Shown: positions 30,518 through 39,603 of the stretch, piece after piece | Layout: every line of letters begins with the position of its first letter | How positions within the stretch are numbered: position 1 is the stretch's first letter | Notes under the pieces: model-generated | What the model was told of the DNA's origin: nothing | Seen by the model: the letters and a program-made list of their open reading frames with translations, nothing else | Databases searched by the model: none | From: Fluviicoccus sp. | Lineage (GTDB): Bacteria; Pseudomonadota; Gammaproteobacteria; Pseudomonadales; Moraxellaceae | Assembly: GCF_030646115.1 (NCBI RefSeq) | Contig: NZ_JAUSMX010000002.1 | Coordinates: 310,001-374,000, forward strand | Length of the DNA stretch: 64,000 bases | Direction of reading: 5' to 3' | Program-made: the position numbers and the translations under genes

Positions 30518-30563
30518 TGTCACCACTCCCACGCTATGACACAAAGTGACAATAATTGTCACT
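30518..30563 (+). promoter_or_regulatory. Cluster of TGTCA half-sites, candidate PilR enhancer
   Basis: Four TGTCA/TGACA elements lie at 30518-30522, 30537-30541, 30547-30551 and 30557-30561. The last two belong to a 19-bp inverted repeat with arms AGTGACAAT and ATTGTCACT. They are about 100-140 bp upstream of the pilA -24 element, the range of the PilR sites of Pseudomonas pilA, which contain (C/G)TGTC. PilR binding is inferred. Confidence 0.55.
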
Positions 30564-30657
30564 CCCCAACCTCCATGACTTGCTACCTTTTCACTTTACT
30601 TCTTCCACAATCCTTCAAAACCATTGCTACGACTGAACATGAAAATAAATTCAAAAG

Positions 30658-30674
30658 TTGGCACGGCTTCTGCA
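30658..30674 (+). promoter_or_regulatory. Sigma-54 promoter of the first pilin gene
   Basis: TTGGCACGGCTTCTGCA matches the -24/-12 consensus YTGGCACGRNNNTTGCW at all defined positions but one, with GG and GC 10 nt apart. It predicts a transcript starting near 30685 and a leader of about 60 nt before the pilin start. Confidence 0.85.
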
Positions 30675-30747
30675 TTAATTTAAACAGCACCGGCAGAAGT
30701 CGGTCAAATCAAAAACGACTTAAAACCGAATCTCCAGGAGAGACTCC

Positions 30748-31170
30748 ATGAAAACCATCCAAAAGGGTTTTACCCTTATCGAACTGATGATCGTTGTGGC
30801 CATTATCGGTATTCTGGCTGCTGTTGCCATCCCCGCTTACCAGAACTACATTGCCAAGTCCCAAGTTTCCCGCGTAATGGGTGAAGTTGGTGCCTTGAAG
30901 ACCGGTGTTGAAAACTGCGTCCTTGACGGTGTTTTTGTCAGCGCTGACTGCATGGCTTTGATTGGTGCTACTGCTTCCAATCTGCAAAACGGCGGTCTGC
31001 CCGTTTTGGTTCTGGCTAACACTGGCGTTGCCTCTCTGACCGCCACCTTTGGTGGTAATGCCGCAGCTGCTCTTACCGGCGAAACTCTGGCCTGGAGCCG
31101 CGATGCGACCGGTACTTGGACTTGCGACAGCTCTGCTGACGCCAAGTACAACCCGTCCGGCTGCCTGTAA
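30748..31170 (+). CDS. pilA: Type IV major pilin-like protein
   Basis: Precursor of a type IV pilus subunit, processed and N-methylated by PilD and assembled by the PilB/PilC machinery (not in the window). The 140 residues begin with a 7-residue leader ending in glycine (MKTIQKG), then [27 protein letters not shown] with the essential glutamate at mature position 5. Two cysteine pairs (ENC...ADC; WTC...SGC) suggest disulphide-bonded loops. CAGGAG precedes the start. A sigma-54 promoter and a terminator frame it as a monocistron. Confidence 0.93.
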   Translation: MKTIQKGFTLIELMIVVAIIGILAAVAIPAYQNYIAKSQVSRVMGEVGALKTGVENCVLDGVFVSADCMALIGATASNLQNGGLPVLVLANTGVASLTATFGGNAAAALTGETLAWSRDATGTWTCDSSADAKYNPSGCL

Positions 31171-31188
31171 TCCCGGCTGTGTGACAAG

Positions 31189-31212
31189 AAGCCCACTCCG
31201 GTGGGCTTTTTT
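31189..31212 (+). terminator. Rho-independent terminator after the first pilin gene
   Basis: AAGCCCAC/GTGGGCTT with a TCCG loop and six T, 18 bp past the stop. Confidence 0.9.
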
Positions 31213-31269
31213 CTGACCACAACACTTTAATCGTATCCATGAAGTTCTCATGTCATTTGGGGGAAAACC

Positions 31270-31686
31270 ATGAAAACCCAACAAGGTTTCAGCCTCATTG
31301 AACTGATGATTGTCGTGGCCATTATAGGCATTCTGGCAGCTGTAGCGGTTCCACTTTACGGTCAGTATAATGACAAGGCCAAAGTACAGGCCGCCGTTTA
31401 TGAAATTGCTTCCGCCCGGGCTCAATTCGAAGTTCAACTTAACGACGGCAAGACCACATTATCAGCCACCGACATTGGTCTTCAAACCACATCATTCCAC
31501 TGCTCCTTGATTGAAGCCGAATATGACTCCGGCTCTGACGAAGGCTCCATTACCTGCACTATCAAGGGCTCTCCTGCTGTCACCGGCAGCACCGTGACTA
31601 TGCTGCGCTCTACTGATGGTTCGTGGACTTGTGTTACAGGGGGCTTGGCCATGCCTGCTGCAGTCAAACCATCCAGTTGTTCCTGA
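31270..31686 (+). CDS. Type IV pilin paralogue
   Basis: Second prepilin of 138 residues, leader MKTQQG then [27 protein letters not shown]. The N-terminal ~30 residues are nearly identical to the upstream pilin, but the globular part differs. Cysteines occur in FHCSLIE, SITC and WTC...SSC. It lies 57 bp after the terminator with no clear promoter of its own, so it may depend on read-through. It could be an alternative major subunit or a minor pilin. Confidence 0.9.
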   Translation: MKTQQGFSLIELMIVVAIIGILAAVAVPLYGQYNDKAKVQAAVYEIASARAQFEVQLNDGKTTLSATDIGLQTTSFHCSLIEAEYDSGSDEGSITCTIKGSPAVTGSTVTMLRSTDGSWTCVTGGLAMPAAVKPSSCS

Positions 31687-31740
31687 AATGCTGTTTTAGC
31701 CCGCTACGCCTAAAACGACCTATTACTTTAAAGCCTGACT

Positions 31741-32205
31741 TCACGCCAGCGGCGGCATGAATTCCGCCAGTTTGTCCGATGTTTTGCGCAGATTGATACT
31801 CAGCAACGACGCAATCCCCTTCAAAATCTTGATACCGATTTCCGGATGCAACTTCAGAATCATTTCGAACCCCTTGCGGGTCAGCACAATCAAGCCAGAA
31901 GGTGTACAGGCACGCACTGAGGCCGAACGGGTCAACTTGTCAATCAGTGCCATTTCACCAATGGAACTGCCTTTGGCCAGCGTTGTTATCACCACCGGCT
32001 GCGCGTGCTGGTTGAACTTGATGACATCCAGCGCCCCATGCATCACAAAGCAGACATAATCGCCTTTTTCGCCTTCCTTGAAGACAAACTCACCAGCTTC
32101 CACCTTGTTGAAGAACATGTACTTTTCAATGGTCTGGAGTTCCGGCAAGGTCAAATTGGAAAAAATGGGAACCTGCCCCAGGTAATCTGCCAAACTCTCG
32201 CTCAT
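31741..32205 (-). CDS. Cyclic-nucleotide-binding domain protein
   Basis: A stand-alone cNMP-binding domain of 154 residues with no DNA-binding domain. The start MSESLADYLGQVPIFSNLT is chosen because GGAGAG lies 7 nt upstream; two earlier ATGs precede that SD. The phosphate-binding cassette is intact: GSSIGEMALIDKLTRSASVRA has the Glu and Arg that contact cyclic phosphate. It may work as a small cAMP/cGMP-sensing adaptor. It is convergent with the second pilin; a functional link to pili is only suggested by position. Confidence 0.85.
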   Translation of the reverse strand: MSESLADYLGQVPIFSNLTLPELQTIEKYMFFNKVEAGEFVFKEGEKGDYVCFVMHGALDVIKFNQHAQPVVITTLAKGSSIGEMALIDKLTRSASVRACTPSGLIVLTRKGFEMILKLHPEIGIKILKGIASLLSINLRKTSDKLAEFMPPLA

Positions 32206-32274
32206 TATCAAACTCTCCATGACAGGCAAGAAAGTCCTTGCCGCAACTTGCTCATATTACGCCACGCCATTTTT

Positions 32275-33099
32275 TTAGCATAGCCTGCGATGCGCCAATA
32301 GCGGCATCCGTTGACGAATTTCAAGCAACTCGGACAGGTCACATCCGACATTGAGCAGACCGGGAGTCAGTTCTTCACGACAGCCCAGTACAACTCCCCA
32401 AGGATTAACCACCATGCTGTGCCCCCAGGTTTCTCGCGAGGCATTGTGCCAGCCTGCCTGAGCGGCACCGATGACAAAAGTCTGGGTTTCAATAGCCCTG
32501 GCCCTAAGCAGGATGTCCCAATGCGCCGCCCCGGTGACAGCCGTAAATGCTGCGGGCAAAGCCAGAAAATCGGCTCCGGCCTGCTGTAATTGCTGGAACA
32601 GGCTCGGGAAACGCACATCATAGCAAATAACCAGACCCAGTTTGCCCCAAGGGGTGTCCACCGTGACGACCTGATCACCCGGTTCAAAGACGGCGGACTC
32701 CCGATAACTGCCCTGACTATCCGCAACATCCACATCAAATAAGTGAATCTTATCGTATCGGGCGCGAAGCTGGCCATGATCATCCAGCACGAAACAGGCT
32801 GAACGTACCCGCCCGTCCGGAACTGGCTCACCCGAAGGCCTCTGCAAACAGGGCATGCTGCCCGCCACCATCCACAAACCATGACGGCGGCAAGCCTCTT
32901 GCAACCAATCCAGAATCTCCGGCATGACTTCGGCGGAGCGGTACTGGCTTTCAGCCCCGAATATCGCGAAGTTCTCCGGCAATACCACCAGTTGGCTTCC
33001 AGCATTCGAAGCTTGCTGCAACAGGCCTTCCAGCTGTTTCAGGTTAGCCTGCCGGTCATTGCCGCTGGTCATCTGGATTGCGGAGAGCATCACTTTCAT
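32275..33099 (-). CDS. Carbon-nitrogen hydrolase (Nit/omega-amidase family)
   Basis: Nitrilase-superfamily amidase of 274 residues. The catalytic triad is visible as glutamate 42 (LPENFAIFG), lysine 117 (RYDKIHLFDVDV) and cysteine 159 (LVICYDVRFPSLF). DKIHLFDV and the size match the Nit1/YbeM group that hydrolyses deaminated glutathione, a metabolite-repair role; this assignment is by family. Its start overlaps the yhdP stop by 4 nt, and yhdP-nit linkage is conserved in pseudomonads. Confidence 0.9.
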   Translation of the reverse strand: MKVMLSAIQMTSGNDRQANLKQLEGLLQQASNAGSQLVVLPENFAIFGAESQYRSAEVMPEILDWLQEACRRHGLWMVAGSMPCLQRPSGEPVPDGRVRSACFVLDDHGQLRARYDKIHLFDVDVADSQGSYRESAVFEPGDQVVTVDTPWGKLGLVICYDVRFPSLFQQLQQAGADFLALPAAFTAVTGAAHWDILLRARAIETQTFVIGAAQAGWHNASRETWGHSMVVNPWGVVLGCREELTPGLLNVGCDLSELLEIRQRMPLLAHRRLC

Positions 33100-36000
33100 G
33101 GCTTGGCCTTCCGGTTTTTTCCTGTTCTTCCCGGCAGGCGCCAGGGAATCAACGGTTTTTTCACCCGGTCAATGACCGGATTATTCCAGTCACCGGTAAT
33201 TTGGTAGTTCAGCGCTGTCATCTTGCGTAAGGATGAATCCAGCACCGATTCAGCCGCCACCAAGGCCCCACCCACCAGTGGCCCGGCCACCAGTGCTGCC
33301 GCTACCGGCAGCGCACTGGCCAAGGGCACCGCAATTTGTACGCGTTGATCCAGCACCTTGCTGCGTAAGTTCACCGCCCCGCCCCCCTTGACGGTCATGG
33401 ACGGGCTGTCCATGGCAAAATCATCCAGCAGCGTTCCATTGGTCAGAATGGCACTTAACCTGAAGTGGTCAAAAGCCATACCTTTACGGGTAATGTCACT
33501 GAAATCGAACTGCATGCGCCGTTTGATGTTTTCAGTATCCAGTACACCAAACAAACGCGACAGGCTCACGGTCCGGTTAAGTTTCATTATCCGTCCTTTC
33601 TCCAGATTCGCTTCGATTTCGCCCTCCAGATGCTCTATCGATAGCGCAGTAGGATCACCCGGCCAGTTCAGACTGAAGGTGGACTCTGCCTTGATACTAT
33701 TTACTATGGGCGGATAGTCGAATGCTGAGAACAATTTGGCAATATCACCGGTTTTGATGTTGCCATTGAAAGAAGTCGTGATCCGGGGCTGACGATAGCG
33801 CCAATCAAGCCTGCCGCTCAAGGTCAATGCGTCATGCTTGAGCAAGAGATTGTCCAGTCGCAACCCTTCGACTGATGGCCGGATCATGGCTGTGAGAGCC
33901 CCATTTCCAAGCCCGGGCCAATCTGAATAAGATAACTGGCGGATATCCAGATTGACCGGCGGCAGTTCCCAGTCATTGTGTGGTGAGATCAACGCCGTCG
34001 ATCCGGAGGCCTCCGGAAGCGGCAGAATCAAGCGATAAAGAGTCAGCGCCACCGGGCCGGTTCCCGTTCCCGACAGGCGGGCCTCTCCGGCAATGCGCTC
34101 GCTTTCCAGTTGCACGCGCCACCTGCCTTCCGCCGCTTCATCCGGTTCCGCCCCCAGTCGAACCTGATTAAGCCGGTAGCCGCCGGCTGTAAAATCACGA
34201 ATAGTCATGGTGAAGCTTTCCAGCTCCGGGAAAACCGCTTCCTCCACTTCACGCTTGCCGGGACGCGGGCGCAGCCAAGGCATCCAGTCATCCAGATTCA
34301 GTTTATCCAGATTACCACGAACCCAAAGGCCATTGGGCGGCAGCTCGGCCAAACGCCCCTCTCCCAATTGCACCATTGCCCGGGATATCCGGCTGCCATG
34401 CACGGCAAAATTGCTTTGCAACCGCTTTTCAATGCTCAGGGAAGCCAGACTTTCCGAGGTCCCCATTTCCATTTCAAAATGCAGCGGCACTGCTTCGGCC
34501 TGTTTGCCAAAAGGTTGCGGCAAATCCATGTACCAACCCGCTAGGTTGGCATCCAGCGCCAGATGCACAGGATCATCCTTGACCGGTATGGCCAAGAACG
34601 CCTTGAATCCGGTTGAACCGCGCATATGGCCGGTCAAAGCACCCATCCACGGTTTGAGGCTGGCGGGCGTCAACTTGCCATCCGCCTGCACTTGAACCGC
34701 GACGACATTGCCTTCATCCAGCACACTGTGAAACTGCACAGTCAGCGGCTGCCCCAGGAAAAAGCCGCTCAGGGGGCGACTGGTCAGACCTTTGCCGGTT
34801 TCATAACGAACCATACCGTTTAGCCATAAGTCAAAAGGTTCAGCCTCTTTCAATATCACCGGGTTACCCGGCAATTCGGCCTCAACCGCCACCTTGACGT
34901 TATCGGTATTGGCCAATGGCATGGACATAGACAAATGCCCGCCTATTTCCCCCTTGACCGACATCAAGGAGGCCATGCGCCCGGCGTCATCCTTGAGTGG
35001 TGATTCGCGGAAAAGCCGGAAAATATCCTCGCCAGTGCTATCCACGTCCGCTTCTATCCGCAACACCGGTTCCATCAACTCCGGGATTACCGCCGTAATA
35101 TTCCGGGCAATACTTTCGTAGATTTGCCCTTGGCTGGCCTTGACTTGCAGATGTCGATTATTCAAGGTTACTTCAGCCTTTAGCTTATGAATTTCTGGCC
35201 AGCCGGGGGCATAAGCCAGAGTCGCCTCTTCCAGCGCAAACCGCATCTGCATTTGAGAGGGAGGAAGTCCGGGCCGGTCAATCAGCGGGCCTTCATAGAG
35301 GAAATCGCCCTGCACCAGCCGGCCTTCACGCAATGCGCGCTGCAACCAGTCCAGCGTGTCGTCCCCGGCGGAGGGCCAGGGCACATACCGCCATACGCTG
35401 GCCACGTTTCCGTCATGGATGCCTGCCAGCAACTGCAACCGCGCATCGGCAGGATTTTGTCGCGGAATCCAGACACTGAGCAGTGCTTCACCCGCCGCAT
35501 CGGGATTACGCAGCTGTATGCGGTCACTGCGCACCAGCCAGGCATCCGCAGTTTTCCGGATACTGAAGCGGGCATTGAGCGAGTCCACGGGGGTGGGCTG
35601 GCGGAAGGCCTGACGCAGGTCCAGCACGCCCTGCTCCATGCGGATACCGGCCTCACCTTTCCCGTTCTGCCATTGAACCCAGGCATTAACACCGGTGGCG
35701 CCAGGCAAATGGGTTGTTGCCGACCAGGATGCCTGCCGGATATCGGCTTTCAACGTGCTTAAGACCCGCTGACCTGCCGGGCCGTCAACAACCGCCATCA
35801 GACTGGAAATATAACCCTGGGGTTGAAGCTCGCGCAGTTTCGATTGGGTCTCTTCGCCCAAAGGCAGGGTTTGAACAACAATCGACAGGTTTTGCAAATG
35901 CACGGCTTGAGCCGCGATAGTATAACGTTCCCCAACCTCCCGGCGGACTATCAGCGTCTTCAGCGGGAACACCTGTCCATTCAGCTGCCCGGAATTAGGC

Positions 36001-37001
36001 ATGAGGCCTACTTCCCAACCCTGGCCTCTTTTTTGAGCAGAAATATCGGCAGACACTTCCGTCAGGCTTAACGGAACATTGCGCCAGTTCAGGCTGATGC
36101 GGCTGGAGTGCACGCGGGCATATCCAGAAGAAGGTGCCCCATTCATCCAGTTTGTCCATAATTTCAGACCTGCCACCGCTTTTACACGATCAATGTCCGG
36201 CAACCCCGTCGGGATCCACGGACTCCAGTCTGCTTGAGGCAGACTTAGGTAGCTGCTGCCTTCCCAGTCCGAGGGCTCCAATACCCGCCTGGCCTTCATG
36301 TCGGCCATGAAGCTGAAGACCCCGATGCGGTCAATTTGACCTTGGACACGGAGTCGGTGAGCCTGTCGACTGTTGCGGTTGGTAATCTCCAGACCGGTCA
36401 AGGACAGCGCCGGTTTGCCATAAGGACGAATGCGCAAGGCAGCGGCAGCCAACTGCCATTCCCCTTGCTGCAACAGCCAGTGCAGGGTTTTCTGCCGGGA
36501 CGCAGGGTCACTTGCCGGTAGTGAGGACAGCTCTTGCACACGCCATTGACCGGGAGCAGCTTCTTCCAGCGTCAGCGACAGTCCCAGAATCCTGACGGAC
36601 AAACGAGGACTCAGGCTCAGCAGGGTTTGCCGCAAGGAAGGTTCGACGCGGATATGGGGAATGGCTAGCCAAGTGACATCAGGATTGGCCGGGTCGTGAA
36701 TATGCAGGTCAAGCAAGCGGATTTCAGGTTTAAGTCCGCTCCACTCTCCCTCCAGCCGCCGGATACTGACCGGCGCCCCGACCGCCCGGGCAATTTGCGC
36801 CTCCAGCAGCGGACGATATTCATCCATGCGGGCGAATAACTGCAAGGCCAAAAGGTAAGTCACGGCCAGCAAAGCCAGCATCACAAGACACAGCCGGAGA
36901 CCCCACCGCAGCCACGTCTGGATGCGCGGCCAGTGTAAGGTCTTGAGTCGGGCCAGCTTGGTCAATCTTGTTTCCGAATGCGGTAGGCTAAAGCGGCCCA
37001 T
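33096..37001 (-). CDS. yhdP: AsmA-like envelope protein YhdP
   Basis: Very large (1301 residues) inner-membrane-anchored periplasmic protein of the AsmA/TamB/VPS13-like class, implicated in phospholipid transport between inner and outer membrane. One N-terminal membrane helix (about residues 35-55, LCLVMLALLAVTYLLALQLF) is followed by the DUF3971-type region beginning near VSIRRLEGEWSGLKPEIRL. The rest is a long beta-rich groove. The AsmA-like C-terminus (MKLNRTVSLSRLFGVLD, GGGAVNLRSKVLDQ) closes it. Downstream of rng in the mre cluster. Confidence 0.93.
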   Translation of the reverse strand: MGRFSLPHSETRLTKLARLKTLHWPRIQTWLRWGLRLCLVMLALLAVTYLLALQLFARMDEYRPLLEAQIARAVGAPVSIRRLEGEWSGLKPEIRLLDLHIHDPANPDVTWLAIPHIRVEPSLRQTLLSLSPRLSVRILGLSLTLEEAAPGQWRVQELSSLPASDPASRQKTLHWLLQQGEWQLAAAALRIRPYGKPALSLTGLEITNRNSRQAHRLRVQGQIDRIGVFSFMADMKARRVLEPSDWEGSSYLSLPQADWSPWIPTGLPDIDRVKAVAGLKLWTNWMNGAPSSGYARVHSSRISLNWRNVPLSLTEVSADISAQKRGQGWEVGLMPNSGQLNGQVFPLKTLIVRREVGERYTIAAQAVHLQNLSIVVQTLPLGEETQSKLRELQPQGYISSLMAVVDGPAGQRVLSTLKADIRQASWSATTHLPGATGVNAWVQWQNGKGEAGIRMEQGVLDLRQAFRQPTPVDSLNARFSIRKTADAWLVRSDRIQLRNPDAAGEALLSVWIPRQNPADARLQLLAGIHDGNVASVWRYVPWPSAGDDTLDWLQRALREGRLVQGDFLYEGPLIDRPGLPPSQMQMRFALEEATLAYAPGWPEIHKLKAEVTLNNRHLQVKASQGQIYESIARNITAVIPELMEPVLRIEADVDSTGEDIFRLFRESPLKDDAGRMASLMSVKGEIGGHLSMSMPLANTDNVKVAVEAELPGNPVILKEAEPFDLWLNGMVRYETGKGLTSRPLSGFFLGQPLTVQFHSVLDEGNVVAVQVQADGKLTPASLKPWMGALTGHMRGSTGFKAFLAIPVKDDPVHLALDANLAGWYMDLPQPFGKQAEAVPLHFEMEMGTSESLASLSIEKRLQSNFAVHGSRISRAMVQLGEGRLAELPPNGLWVRGNLDKLNLDDWMPWLRPRPGKREVEEAVFPELESFTMTIRDFTAGGYRLNQVRLGAEPDEAAEGRWRVQLESERIAGEARLSGTGTGPVALTLYRLILPLPEASGSTALISPHNDWELPPVNLDIRQLSYSDWPGLGNGALTAMIRPSVEGLRLDNLLLKHDALTLSGRLDWRYRQPRITTSFNGNIKTGDIAKLFSAFDYPPIVNSIKAESTFSLNWPGDPTALSIEHLEGEIEANLEKGRIMKLNRTVSLSRLFGVLDTENIKRRMQFDFSDITRKGMAFDHFRLSAILTNGTLLDDFAMDSPSMTVKGGGAVNLRSKVLDQRVQIAVPLASALPVAAALVAGPLVGGALVAAESVLDSSLRKMTALNYQITGDWNNPVIDRVKKPLIPWRLPGRTGKNRKAKP

Positions 37002-37052
37002 TATCCGGTAACGGACGTTGGACGTCTGTTTGTCTCGGGTTATTGACGACGG

Positions 37053-38525
37053 CTAGAGCAGCACGATGTCGTATTGTTCCTGCGTATAGAGGCTTTCCAC
37101 CTGGAAGCGGATCGGCTTGCCAATGAACAGCTCCAGATCCGCCACGGCTGGTGACTCCTCAGACAGCAGCCGGTCCACGACTTTCTGGTTGCCGACGACC
37201 ATATAACCGTTGGCGGCATCGTAGGCGCGGGCTTCACGCAGAATTTCCCGGAAAATTTCGTAGCAGACGGTTTCCGCAGTTTTGACCGAACCGCGTCCCT
37301 GACAAGTCGGGCAGGCCTCACACAGCAGATGCTCCAGTGACTCCCTTGTCCGCTTGCGGGTCATTTCAACCAGGCCCAGTTCCGACACCTGGGTTATCTT
37401 GGTTCTGGCGTGATCCCGGGAGAGCATTTTTTCAAGGGATTTCAACACTTGCAGGCGATGCTCGGCTTCCTGCATGTCAATAAAATCAATAATGATGATG
37501 CCGCCCAGGTTACGAAGGCGCAGCTGCCGGCAAATCGCGTGGGTTGCTTCCAGATTGGTCTTGAAAACCGTGTCTTCCAGGGTTCGCGTACCGACAAAGG
37601 AACCAGTGTTGACATCCACCGTGGTCATGGCCTCGGTCTGGTCAATAATGAGATAGCCGCCTGACTTGAGCGCCACTTTCCGCATCAGGGCTTTCTGCAG
37701 GTCTTCCTCAATATTGTTCAGGTCGAACAACGGCCGCTCACCGGGGTAATGCTCTACCTTGTCTTCCACACCGGGAACAAATTCAGCGGCAAACTCCAGC
37801 ACCCTGGTATGGGTTTCACGGGAGTCAATCAGGACACGATTGATTTCCGGCGTCACCAGATCACGGATGACACGCTGGTAAAGCGGCAATTCTTCATAGA
37901 TCAGGCTGGGAGCGCTTTCCCGCATCTTGCGGTCACTGATGTGCTGCCAAAGCTTGATCAGGAACTGCATGTCGTGCCGCAGTTCCTCCTCACTGACCCC
38001 TTCCGCCGCCGTGCGGACAATGACACCCCCCATAAGGCTACTGGCGATTTCATCGCGCAAACGGCGAGTCAATGTTTTCAGGCGGTCACGTTCGCCTTCG
38101 CCTTCAATCCGTTGGGATACACCAATGTGTTCGCCATAGGGCATGTACACCAGATAGCGGGACGGGATGGATAGATCTGTGGTCAGCCGCGCGCCCTTGC
38201 TGCCCATCATGTCCTTCATGACCTGCACGGTCAGCGCCTGGCCTTCGTGAAGCACTTCCAGAATTCCGGGTGGGTCCTGGCTTTCCTGGCTCCGCTTCGG
38301 CCAGACTATGTCGCTGATGTGCAGGAAGGCGGTGCGACTGAGGCCCATTTCCACAAAAGCCGCCTGCATGCCCGGCAATACCCGCACCACCTTGCCTTTG
38401 TAAATATTGCCGACCAGACCGCGCTTGGCGGTTCGCTCAACAAACAACTCCTGGACAATGCCGTTCTCGACCAACGCGACTCGGCATTCCATGGGGGTGA
38501 CATTGATCAGGAGTTCTTCGGACAT
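37053..38525 (-). CDS. rng: Ribonuclease G
   Basis: Endoribonuclease that matures the 16S rRNA 5' end and degrades some mRNAs. The 490 residues fit RNase G rather than the longer RNase E. An S1 domain (about residues 38-120) precedes the catalytic core, with metal-binding aspartates 304 (TTVDVNTGSFVG) and 347 (IIIIDFIDMQ), equivalent to D303 and D346 of RNase E. The zinc-link CPTCQGRG follows. It lies 29 bp after maf and 51 bp before yhdP, one transcription unit with mreBCD. Confidence 0.96.
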   Translation of the reverse strand: MSEELLINVTPMECRVALVENGIVQELFVERTAKRGLVGNIYKGKVVRVLPGMQAAFVEMGLSRTAFLHISDIVWPKRSQESQDPPGILEVLHEGQALTVQVMKDMMGSKGARLTTDLSIPSRYLVYMPYGEHIGVSQRIEGEGERDRLKTLTRRLRDEIASSLMGGVIVRTAAEGVSEEELRHDMQFLIKLWQHISDRKMRESAPSLIYEELPLYQRVIRDLVTPEINRVLIDSRETHTRVLEFAAEFVPGVEDKVEHYPGERPLFDLNNIEEDLQKALMRKVALKSGGYLIIDQTEAMTTVDVNTGSFVGTRTLEDTVFKTNLEATHAICRQLRLRNLGGIIIIDFIDMQEAEHRLQVLKSLEKMLSRDHARTKITQVSELGLVEMTRKRTRESLEHLLCEACPTCQGRGSVKTAETVCYEIFREILREARAYDAANGYMVVGNQKVVDRLLSEESPAVADLELFIGKPIRFQVESLYTQEQYDIVLL

Positions 38526-38554
38526 GGTATTGTTCTGATTGAATTTTGCAGGCG

Positions 38555-39130
38555 TCAGGCCTGTGACCAGACACTATACCCAAAGCCGTCAAGCATTTCT
38601 GCGGTTTCCGCCAGCGGCAAGCCCACGACATTGCTGTAACTGCCGGAAATTCGGTCAACCCAGACCGCGCCGCGCCCCTGGATGCCGTAACCGCCAGCTT
38701 TGTCCCTGGGTTCGCCGGTGTGCCAATAGGCCTCCATTTCTGCTGGCAGCAACTCCTTGAAATGGACTTCGGTAGTCACTACCCGATGGGTCACCAACTC
38801 ACCCCGGGCGAGCGCCACTCCGGTCAGCACCTGATGACTGCGCCGGCTCAGGCTCTGCCAGATGGCGACTGCCTCCTCCAGCGACTCCGGCTTGCCGATG
38901 ATGCGGCCGTCGCAAACCACTGTGGTATCCGCCCCTAGTACTATGTCACCGGAGCTGACCAACTCCATGGCTGCGCGAGCTTTGGCCACCGCCAGGCGGG
39001 CCACATATTCCGCCGGGGTTTCGTCTTCCAGCGGCGATTCATCCACCGAAACTTTCAGCACCTCGAAAGTGAGACCGATCTGTTGCAGTAACTCCCGTCG
39101 CCGGGGTGAGGTGGAAGCCAGATAAAGCAT
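38555..39130 (-). CDS. maf: Maf-like nucleoside triphosphate pyrophosphatase
   Basis: House-cleaning enzyme hydrolysing dTTP/UTP or modified nucleotides to monophosphates (YhdE group). I start at MLYLASTSPRRRELLQQIGL (191 residues); this ATG overlaps the mreD stop (TGATG), giving translational coupling. An upstream extension in frame is not conserved. Motifs STSPRRRELL, ADTTVVCDGRIIGKP and DKAGGYGIQGRGAVWVDRI are intact. Confidence 0.94.
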   Translation of the reverse strand: MLYLASTSPRRRELLQQIGLTFEVLKVSVDESPLEDETPAEYVARLAVAKARAAMELVSSGDIVLGADTTVVCDGRIIGKPESLEEAVAIWQSLSRRSHQVLTGVALARGELVTHRVVTTEVHFKELLPAEMEAYWHTGEPRDKAGGYGIQGRGAVWVDRISGSYSNVVGLPLAETAEMLDGFGYSVWSQA

Positions 39131-39603
39131 CAGTATTTTCCCCATCGTTGCAGTGCAGCCATCACCAGCGGCCAGCACAGGGCGCTGCTGATGACGGGTA
39201 ACCAAAAATCAGCGGTCAGCGGACGGCTTCCCGGCAGCAGCAGCTCCAGCCCTGCGCGCACAGCCAGCGCCAAGGCTGTCAGCACCGCCACGACGCCGGA
39301 CGTGTTCAGCAAGGACAGGTTGCGCATGCGTCGTGGGGCTAACCGGGCCAGCCAGGCCACGGTAACCATTGACACCGGATAAACGCCAAAACGCGTGTTC
39401 ATCATCAGGTCCAGCATCAGACCCAGTATAAAGGCCGTCCAGATGCCGACAATAGACGGTTGGTTCAGCACCCAGAATACCAGCAGCATCAACAGCCATT
39501 CCGGCCGCCACCAGATCAGAGCCTCCGGCAAGGGCATCAACGTCAGCAGGACTCCGGCCAAAAAACTGAGGGGAATCATCAACAGCGGTTCAGGGCGTTG
39601 CAT
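39130..39603 (-). CDS. mreD: Rod shape-determining protein MreD
   Basis: Integral membrane partner of MreC in the elongasome. The 157 residues have about five hydrophobic helices (FLAGVLLTLMPLPEALIWWRPEWLLMLLVFWVL at the start). FILGLMLDLMMNTRFGVYPVSM is the conserved MreD segment. It overlaps mreC by 14 nt and maf by 1 nt. Confidence 0.92.
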   Translation of the reverse strand: MQRPEPLLMIPLSFLAGVLLTLMPLPEALIWWRPEWLLMLLVFWVLNQPSIVGIWTAFILGLMLDLMMNTRFGVYPVSMVTVAWLARLAPRRMRNLSLLNTSGVVAVLTALALAVRAGLELLLPGSRPLTADFWLPVISSALCWPLVMAALQRWGKY

